Origin: Abditibacteriales bacterium
GTDB taxonomy: Bacteria > Armatimonadota > Abditibacteriia > Abditibacteriales > JANWYM01
Assembly (NCBI GenBank): GCA_025055355.1
Contig: JANWYM010000309.1
Location: 1 to 5,597 of the forward strand
Reading direction: 5' to 3'
DNA: 5,597 nucleotides
The position numbers were made by a program, and so were the translations under genes. The notes below the pieces were generated by a model that had not been told where the DNA came from, ran no database searches, and worked only from the letters and a program-made list of their open reading frames with translations. This document shows positions 1 through 4,432 of this stretch, one piece after another. How positions within the stretch are numbered: the first letter of the stretch is position 1; each line of letters opens with the position of its first letter.

Positions 1-1
1 G

Positions 2-697
2 GATGGGGACGGCGACCTTGACCTGCTCGTAGGTGACATCCGCGGCAATGTGTATCTCGTTCCGAACGAGGGCACAGCGAAGTCGCATGCCTTCGGCAAG
101 GAGCGACAACTTGCGGCGGGCGGCAAGCCGTTGCGGGTCGAAAGCGACGCTGGTCCGTTTGCGGCGGACTGGGACGGGGACGGCGACCTTGACCTCCTTG
201 TAGGAGCGGGCGACGGCAGTGTGTCGCTGTTCCGCAACACAGGCAGCGCGAAAGCCCCTGTGCTGGCGGCTGCCGAGCAACTCATCCCGCCCGGCGCGGC
301 GCACTTCGGAGCGGACGCCCCGACAGATCCACGCCGGGGCATCCGCGCAAAAGTCTGCGCGGTGGATTGGAACGGCGACGGCAGACTCGACCTGTTGGTG
401 GGGGACTTCTCCACGCAGAAGCCTAACATCCCAGAGCCGACCCCCCAAGAAAAATCTGAACACGATAGGATCCGCAAGGAACTGGAGCCGCTGGAGAAAC
501 GCGCCCGCGCGCTGGCTGGCAAACTGTTCGGCAACTCGCCAGCGAAAACAGAGAAGGAACGGGAGAGGCTCCAGAAGGAGTGGAGCGAACTCAGCCTGCG
601 GATGAGCGATTTGCGCTCCCGACTTCCCCGGGAGTATGAAGAGCGTGGTTGGGTCTGGCTGTTCCTGCGCAAGGCGCCGACAGACAACACCCAGTAG
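2..697 (+). CDS. FG-GAP/VCBS repeat protein, C-terminal part (start lies left of the window)
   Basis: The reading frame is open from base 2 to a TAG at 695-697 and gives 231 residues with no N-terminus, so the gene begins outside the window. Three copies of the D-x-D/N-G-D-G-x-L-D-L-L-V-G motif lie at fragment residues 1-11, about 56-68 and about 122-134. This is the calcium-binding loop of FG-GAP/VCBS beta-propeller blades. Repeats 1 and 2 continue straight into a strand (GNVYLV, GSVSLF). In repeat 3 the equivalent strand (GWVWLFLRK, about 216-224) comes only after some 80 residues rich in Glu, Lys and Arg that look like a helical hairpin or coiled coil (about 136-215). Such proteins are usually secreted or on the cell surface; the signal peptide would be outside the window. 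The substrate or partner is unknown. Family assignment is confident, specific function is not. Confidence 0.88.
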   Translation, partial: DGDGDLDLLVGDIRGNVYLVPNEGTAKSHAFGKERQLAAGGKPLRVESDAGPFAADWDGDGDLDLLVGAGDGSVSLFRNTGSAKAPVLAAAEQLIPPGAAHFGADAPTDPRRGIRAKVCAVDWNGDGRLDLLVGDFSTQKPNIPEPTPQEKSEHDRIRKELEPLEKRARALAGKLFGNSPAKTEKERERLQKEWSELSLRMSDLRSRLPREYEERGWVWLFLRKAPTDNTQ

Positions 698-768
698 TCA
701 CGTTCTTCCCCGGCGCGCTGCCAGCCGAGACTGATGAGGAACTCTCGTATGCAGTAAGTCACAATTGA
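698..768. other. Short spacer with no recognised signal
   Basis: These 71 bases separate the FG-GAP stop codon from the inverted-repeat-bounded element. I see no GC stem followed by a T run that would mark an intrinsic terminator, and no convincing promoter. Confidence 0.5.
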
Positions 769-1081
769 CTTAGAGCCTCTCCGAAAACCTCCCTGTCCCC
801 TTTCGTCGGGGGGACCACGGGAGATTGTCGGCTTGCTTTGAACCTCCCCCAGCCCCTCCTTGGTAAGGAGGGGAGGGAACCTCGCCCATCCCTCCTCGGT
901 AAGGGAGGGGAGGGAACCTTCTCCGCCCCTCCTCGGTAAGGGAGGGGAGGGAACCTTCTTCGCCCCTCCTCGGTAAGGGAGGGGAGGGAACCTCCCCCAG
1001 CCCCTCCTTGGTAAGGAGGGGAGGGAACCTCGCCCAACCACTCCTTGATAAGGAGGGGGGAGTTTTCGGAGAGGCTCTAAG
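769..1081. mobile_element. MITE-like element bounded by 20-bp perfect inverted repeats
   Basis: The sequence at 769-788 (cttagagcctctccgaaaac) is the exact reverse complement of 1062-1081, which gives a 313-bp unit with perfect 20-bp ends. Inside are a small GC hairpin (795-800 with 810-815) and then a tandem array of 37-bp units. No transposase is encoded, so if mobile it would be a non-autonomous element moved in trans. TA dinucleotides sit at 771-772 and 1078-1079, so the inverted repeats could be 16 bp (gagcctctccgaaaac) flanked by a duplicated TA target, as in IS630/Tc-type insertion. No longer target duplication is visible outside the ends. Minus-strand open frames across it encode low-complexity Pro/Gly/Arg peptides and are by-products of the repeats. 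The inverted repeat is directly seen; mobility is inferred. Confidence 0.6.
841..1060. repeat. Tandem array of five 37-bp palindromic units plus a degenerate sixth
   Basis: Units run 841-877, 878-914, 915-951, 952-988 and 989-1025, each exactly 37 bp and beginning aacct. A diverged sixth unit (from 1026) merges into the right inverted repeat. Each unit holds an inverted repeat of the form CCCCTCCTTGGTAAGGAGGGG or its variant with TCGGTAAGG, able to form a 7-9 bp stem with a short loop. Units 1 and 5 share the TTGGTAAGGAGG variant, and units 2-4 share TCGGTAAGGG. This suggests stepwise duplication within the array. There are no spacers, so it is not CRISPR. A related palindrome occurs inside the etfA gene at 3731-3767. 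Confidence 0.9.
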
Positions 1082-1103
1082 GTCTTTGGACTTGATACAG
1101 AAA

Positions 1104-1181
1104 GGTAACTGTTCAGGTGACTCCTTCTCCTCCCACCAACGCAAGGTCGGTGGGAGGAGTAAACATACCTGAATGGTTACC
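1104..1181 (+). promoter_or_regulatory. Nested palindrome in the leader of the flavoprotein gene
   Basis: An outer helix pairs 1104-1118 (ggtaactgttcaggt) with 1167-1181 (acctgaatggttacc): 15 positions, 13 Watson-Crick and two that would be adjacent G-U wobbles in RNA. An asymmetric internal loop (8 and 7 nt) follows, then a perfect 11-bp stem (1127-1137 with 1149-1159) closed by an 11-nt loop. The structure ends one base before the purine-rich stretch gaagaagag (1182-1190) that is the only candidate ribosome binding site for the gene starting at 1196. This position suits a 5' UTR regulatory RNA or a dispersed palindromic repeat. It matches no riboswitch class that I recognise. Confidence 0.5.
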
Positions 1182-1195
1182 GAAGAAGAGCAACA

Positions 1196-2794
1196 ATGTC
1201 ACCTATTTACGACGCCCTTATCATCGGCGCCGGCCACAACGGACTCGTCGCTGCCGCGTATCTGGCGCGGGCAGGGTGGAAGGTGTGCGTGCTGGAACGG
1301 CGTCCCGTCATCGGCGGGGCGTGCGTGACCGAGGAGGTGTGGACGGGCTACAAAGTTTCCACGGCGGCTTATGTGTGCAGTTTGTTGCTGCCCGCAGTCG
1401 TGCGCGAGCTGGAACTGCCGCGCTACGGATTCAAACTGCTGCTGCGCAATCCCAGTTCGTTCACCCCGTTCCCCGACGGGCGCTACCTGCTGCTTGGTCC
1501 CGACCGGCAACTGAACTCCGACGAAATCGCTAAGTTCTCGCGGCGCGACGCGGCGGCGTTCGCAGATTACGAGCAATGTCTGGAGCGCATCAGCCGCTTC
1601 GTCGAGCCGATGCTGAACACTGTGCCGCCGTCGTTCCCGGCGTGGCAGTGGCGCGATGTGTTCACTTACTTCCGCTTGCTGCGCTCGTTCTTCTCGCTGG
1701 ACGTCCGCGACCGCCGCACGTTCATTCAATTGATGACCGGCAGCGCGCGGGATTTTCTGGACGGGTGGTTTGAGGCGGAGCAACTGAAAATCACGTTGGC
1801 GACTGACGGGGTGATTGGCGCGGCTTTAAGTCCGTCGCAGCCGGGCACGGGCTACGTGCTGCTGCACCACGTCATGGGACAGGCGGACGGACATCGCGGG
1901 GTGTGGGGCTACGTCAAGGGCGGCATGGGTGCGCTGTCGCAAGCCATTGCCGATTCCGCGCAAGCGCACGGCGCGGAGATTCGTTGCCGCTGCGAGGTTG
2001 CACAGATCATCGTCGAGGGTGACTGCGCGGTGGGCGTCGCGCTCGCTGACGGCGAAGAACTCCGCGCGCGCGTCGTGCTGTCCAACGCCGACCCCCAGCG
2101 CACGTTTTTACAGTTGACGCCGCCGGGCTGTTTGCCTGATGAGTTCGTGGAGCAAGTGCGCAGAATCCGCATGGACGCCGCCGCGTTCAAACTCAACCTC
2201 GCGTTGAACGGGCTGCCGTCGTTCACCTGCCTGCCCGGTGACACAGCGGGACCGCAGCATCAGGGGACGATTCACCTCTGCCCCGACTTCGCCACCGTCG
2301 AGCGCGCGTTCGCCGACTACCTCACCGGACGCCCCTCCCAGACGCCGATGGTGGAAGTCTGCCTGCCCACCGTCGCTGACCCCACGCTCGCGCCTGAGGG
2401 CAAACACATCATGTCCATCTTCGCCCAATACGCGCCGCTGTCTCCCGAAGAAGGCGGCTGGGAGAAGCAAAAGGACCTGTTCGTGCAGCGCATTTTGGAC
2501 GTGGTGGAAACCTACGCGCCCGGCTTCCGCGATCGCATTGAGCACATCCATGCCCTCAGTCCTGCTGATTTGCAGAGCGAGTTCTCGCTCACTGGCGGCA
2601 ACATCTTTCACGGCAACATGAGTCTGGACCAACTCTTCTGCCTGCGTCCCGTCCCCGGCTGGGCGCAGTATCGCACCCCGCTGCGCGGCTTGTATCTCTG
2701 CGGCTCTGGCGCGCACCCCGGTGGTGGTGTGACAGGCGCGTGCGGGCGCAACGCCGCGCGGGTGGTGCTGATGGATGACCGACAAAACTTGTAG
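1196..2794 (+). CDS. FAD-dependent oxidoreductase, PYROXD2 / COG1233 phytoene-dehydrogenase-like family
   Basis: This 532-residue soluble-looking flavoprotein starts with a classical dinucleotide-binding fold: IIGAGHNG (residues 9-16), then a conserved Arg-Arg-x-x-x-G-G-A (residues 35-42, reading RRPVIGGA) after the second strand. A central segment at about 237-245 (GYVKGGMG) and VVLSNADPQRTF near 293-304 are typical of COG1233 amine-oxidase-like proteins. The C-terminus has GLYLCG (498-503) and HPGGGVTGACG (507-517), the FAD-closing motif of the PYROXD2 branch. The length fits that branch. The start is chosen because the ATG at 1196 lies six residues before the first beta strand; the upstream gaagaagag is only a weak ribosome site. 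The stop at 2792-2794 lies inside a palindrome. The bacterial substrate is unknown. It resembles phytoene desaturases by fold, but no carotenoid genes are nearby, so a carotenoid role is not supported. Confidence 0.9.
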   Translation: MSPIYDALIIGAGHNGLVAAAYLARAGWKVCVLERRPVIGGACVTEEVWTGYKVSTAAYVCSLLLPAVVRELELPRYGFKLLLRNPSSFTPFPDGRYLLLGPDRQLNSDEIAKFSRRDAAAFADYEQCLERISRFVEPMLNTVPPSFPAWQWRDVFTYFRLLRSFFSLDVRDRRTFIQLMTGSARDFLDGWFEAEQLKITLATDGVIGAALSPSQPGTGYVLLHHVMGQADGHRGVWGYVKGGMGALSQAIADSAQAHGAEIRCRCEVAQIIVEGDCAVGVALADGEELRARVVLSNADPQRTFLQLTPPGCLPDEFVEQVRRIRMDAAAFKLNLALNGLPSFTCLPGDTAGPQHQGTIHLCPDFATVERAFADYLTGRPSQTPMVEVCLPTVADPTLAPEGKHIMSIFAQYAPLSPEEGGWEKQKDLFVQRILDVVETYAPGFRDRIEHIHALSPADLQSEFSLTGGNIFHGNMSLDQLFCLRPVPGWAQYRTPLRGLYLCGSGAHPGGGVTGACGRNAARVVLMDDRQNL

Positions 2795-2861
2795 GGGCGG
2801 CGCCTCCGTGTCAGCCGTTTTACGGCAGCGATTGGGGCTGGCAGGGACGCGCCGCCCCTAC
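2791..2861. repeat. GC-rich palindrome covering the flavoprotein stop codon
   Basis: Bases 2791-2803 (gtaggggcggcgc) are perfectly complementary to 2849-2861 (gcgccgcccctac). Between the arms a second hairpin is possible (GCCGT, TTT, ACGGC, about 2814-2826), and TCAGCC/GGCTGG offers a further imperfect pairing. The TAG stop of the upstream gene (2792-2794) is part of the first arm. The stable stem could act as a transcription barrier or 3' end protector, but no T run follows it, so it is not a textbook intrinsic terminator. GTAGGGGCG-type palindromes look like a dispersed intergenic repeat class; this rests on general impression and was not searched. Confidence 0.75.
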
Positions 2862-3122
2862 TCCAAATCTAAACTTTTGCGTTTCGCGCTTCCAATGATT
2901 TAGAGCCAGCCGCCGGGCGGACGGTTCAGGGGCGGCACTCAAAGACGTGAGCCAACAGAGAGCTATGTGACTCTGCCTGACCCACCAGACCGCTCCCGCC
3001 TCGACCGCCGCCTCGCCCAGTGGCACAAGGGGACAGAGCGAGAAACGTGAGCTTTCGGACGTCAGCCGACACAATTATAACGGCGCCCACGCGTTGCGGA
3101 AAATGAGTCTGCCCGACAAGCG
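2862..3122. other. Intergenic gap between convergent genes, no recognised content
   Basis: These 261 bases lie between the 3' ends of the flavoprotein gene and etfA. Visible items are a GC-rich stretch around 2910-2936, the 8-mer ACGTGAGC at 2945-2952 and again at 3045-3052, and a CGCTC/GAGCG pair (2991-2995 with 3036-3040) around a C-rich segment. On the minus strand an 84-codon open frame crosses this gap and part of the preceding palindrome. It has no clear ribosome site and a Ser/Ala/Arg-rich composition, so I do not call it. No terminator with a T run was found for either gene. Confidence 0.5.
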
Positions 3123-4145
3123 TTAGCGGTCAGTTTGCTTGAGCCGCTCAATCAACGCCGGCACAATCTGATAGGCGTCGCCGACCAGCCCGTAGTCAGC
3201 AACCTCGAAGATGGGCGCGTCGGGGTCTTTGTTGATGGCGACGATGACCTTGGCGTCCTTCATGCCCGCGAGGTGTTGAATCGCTCCACTGATGCCGACG
3301 GCGATGTAAAGGTCAGGGGCGACGATTTTGCCGGTTTGTCCGACCTGCAGTTCGTTCGGCGTAATACCTGCGTCCACCAGCGCGCGCGAGCAGCCCACCG
3401 CGCCGCCCAAAACGTCCGCCAGCCCGCCGATGAGTCGCTCAAAATCCTCCGCCGATTTGATGGCGCGACCACCAGAAACAACCACACGCGCTTCGGTGGA
3501 GTCGGGACGACCGGCGACTTTGGCGGCACGCCCTTCATAGGTGATGTGCGCGGGGAGTTTGGTTTCGTCAACGGCAACAGGAACGAGAGGAGACGGCGGG
3601 TCAACTTTCTCAGGTGGCGCAAAGGCGGCGGGGCGCACGGTCAACACTTTCACCGCCCCGTCCAATCTCACTGTGGCGATGACATTGCCCGCGAACATGA
3701 CGCGCTTGAAGATAAAGTCTTCTCCAGCCTCCTCCGTCCCCTCCTTGCCCAGGAGGGGAGACGGAGGGGATAGGCTCACCGCAATCACGTCGCTCAACAT
3801 CCCCGCGTCCAGCAGCGCCGCTGCGCGCGGCAGAATGTCCTTGCTGAACGTGGAAGCCGCAGCGACCACCATCGTCGCGTGGCGTTCGCGCACAACGTCG
3901 GCGATGACCTGCGCGTATTTGTCGGCGACGGGATGTTGCAAGGCAGGGCTGTCCGCTATCAGCACCGTCGTCGCGCCGTAGCCGCGCAGCGACTCCGCTA
4001 TCCCAGAAACCCCTTGACCGATGACCAAAACCTCAAACGCCCCGCCCGCCTCCGCGCTCACTTGGCGCGCGAAGCCGACAGCAGACAGCGTTGCCTGCTT
4101 TAACTGACCGTCGTCGTGTTCGGCAATGACCAGAAGGTGCGGCAT
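3123..4145 (-). CDS. etfA: Electron transfer flavoprotein, alpha subunit (EtfA)
   Basis: This 340-residue protein is the FAD-carrying subunit of electron transfer flavoprotein, which with EtfB passes electrons from acyl-CoA and other dehydrogenases to the quinone pool or a bifurcating partner in the cytoplasm. The N-terminal domain (about 1-175) begins MPHLLVIAEHDDGQL and contains the AGNVIATV segment. The C-terminal FAD domain is strongly conserved: VVSGGRAIKS (222-231), GCSRALVDAG (251-260), LQVGQTGK (266-273), APDLYIAVGISGAIQHLAGM (276-295) and IVAINKDPDAPIFEVADYG (301-319). The start is supported by GGAGGAG five bases upstream. Residues 127-140 (PPSPLLGKEGTEEA), between DVIAVSLS and GEDFIFKRV, are encoded by a palindrome and look like an in-frame insertion. 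A proline-rich linker at 177-190 joins the domains. No etfB is in the window, and the gene upstream is divergent. Family identity is near certain; the partner is unknown. Confidence 0.97.
   Translation of the reverse strand: MPHLLVIAEHDDGQLKQATLSAVGFARQVSAEAGGAFEVLVIGQGVSGIAESLRGYGATTVLIADSPALQHPVADKYAQVIADVVRERHATMVVAAASTFSKDILPRAAALLDAGMLSDVIAVSLSPPSPLLGKEGTEEAGEDFIFKRVMFAGNVIATVRLDGAVKVLTVRPAAFAPPEKVDPPSPLVPVAVDETKLPAHITYEGRAAKVAGRPDSTEARVVVSGGRAIKSAEDFERLIGGLADVLGGAVGCSRALVDAGITPNELQVGQTGKIVAPDLYIAVGISGAIQHLAGMKDAKVIVAINKDPDAPIFEVADYGLVGDAYQIVPALIERLKQTDR
3731..3767. repeat. Palindromic insertion inside etfA, related to the 37-bp intergenic units
   Basis: CCTCCGT (3731-3737) pairs with ACGGAGG (3761-3767), and CCCCTCCT (3738-3745) pairs with AGGAGGGG (3751-3758). 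A TGCCC loop and a 2-nt bulge (3759-3760) complete a 15-bp stem. The core CCCCTCCTTG...AGGAGGGGAG is the same as in units 1 and 5 of the array at 841-1060, with GTA replaced by CCC in the loop. In etfA it is read on the minus strand as residues 127-139, within a Pro/Gly/Glu-rich segment absent from the usual EtfA pattern as I know it. The total insertion must keep the frame, since the conserved FAD domain follows intact. Confidence 0.75.
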
Positions 4146-4150
4146 GAACT

Positions 4151-4157
4151 CTCCTCC
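4151..4157 (-). promoter_or_regulatory. Ribosome binding site of etfA
   Basis: On the minus strand GGAGGAG lies five bases upstream of the ATG at 4145-4143. It is the strongest Shine-Dalgarno match in the window and fixes the etfA start. It directly adjoins the base of the hairpin at 4158-4224. Confidence 0.85.
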
Positions 4158-4224
4158 GAAAATCGTCCTCGTCGTCGTCCTCGTTCTCGGCTCTCAAAGA
4201 CGACCGACGACGATGACGATTTTC
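4158..4224. repeat. Inverted repeat in the etfA leader
   Basis: Bases 4158-4176 (gaaaatcgtcctcgtcgtc) are complementary to 4206-4224 at 18 of 19 positions, with a roughly 29-nt loop that can pair further in part. Both arms are built on a GTC/GAC triplet pattern (cgtcgtc...gacgacg). In an etfA transcript starting upstream, the hairpin would end immediately before the ribosome binding site. It may be a leader structure or another dispersed palindromic repeat; the sequence alone does not decide. Confidence 0.65.
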
Positions 4225-4273
4225 CTGCGGCGGGGTGCGTCAACGACGCATGAGAATTCTCTCGAAAGGGTGA

Positions 4274-4310
4274 ATGGTCAATGGTTGGTGGTCAATGAAC
4301 CATCAGCCAT
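4274..4310. repeat. Imperfect palindrome of the TGGTCAATGG type, first copy
   Basis: Bases 4274-4286 (atggtcaatggtt) match the reverse complement of 4298-4310 at 10 of 13 positions, around an 11-nt loop that itself contains another ggtcaatg. It shares the word GGTCAATGG with the larger palindrome at 4370-4432, so the two appear to be members of one repeat family within the divergent intergenic region. Confidence 0.55.
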
Positions 4311-4369
4311 CTGTTGTCACACATTGTAAGTTATCAGAGAGGAAAAGTCAATTGAGCGACAAACGAAAC

Positions 4370-4432
4370 GGTCAGCGGTCAATGGATGGTTAATGACATC
4401 AACCATTAACCATTGGCCATTGACCACTGACC
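4370..4432. repeat. Long hairpin of the TGGTCAATGG type ending at the start codon
   Basis: The left arm 4370-4395 pairs with 4404-4413 and 4417-4432: 25 of 26 positions, one C-A mismatch, a 3-nt bulge (4414-4416) and an 8-nt loop. The last base of the hairpin is the base just before the ATG of the downstream gene. In frame with that gene a TGA stop lies at 4421-4423, inside the right arm, so translation cannot begin upstream of it with a standard start codon. No Shine-Dalgarno sequence is present in this arm. Confidence 0.8.

Noticed and set aside
841..1060. CRISPR-like array of 37-bp repeats
   Set aside because: Units are directly adjacent with no unique spacers, and no cas gene is in the window.
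759..1144. Minus-strand open frames encoding Pro/Gly/Arg-rich peptides (PSPPLPRRG-type)
   Set aside because: They are translations of the 37-bp tandem units and inverted repeats. Because 37 is not a multiple of 3, the same peptides recur in shifting frames, and there is no ribosome site or family match.
1199..1783. 194-codon minus-strand open frame opposite the flavoprotein gene
   Set aside because: It is a shadow frame in GC-rich coding DNA. The plus-strand frame carries all recognisable motifs from end to end.
1196..2794. Assignment as phytoene desaturase (crtI)
   Set aside because: The C-terminal HPGGGVTGACGRNAA motif fits the PYROXD2-like branch better, and no carotenoid genes are nearby.
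2791..2861. Rho-independent terminator of the flavoprotein gene
   Set aside because: The stem is strong but its loop is about 45 nt long and no T run follows, so only a repeat or barrier role is claimed.
2930..3070. Possible cobalamin riboswitch on the minus strand (words GCCACTG and GTCAGGCAG)
   Set aside because: The conserved GGAA/GGTG core and the proper spacing are absent, and the region lies downstream of etfA rather than in front of a gene.
2820..3074. 84-codon minus-strand open frame in the convergent gap
   Set aside because: It overlaps the palindrome, lacks a clear ribosome site and has no recognisable domain.
4126..4329. 67-codon plus-strand open frame in the divergent region
   Set aside because: It overlaps the etfA start, runs through palindromes and has no family features.
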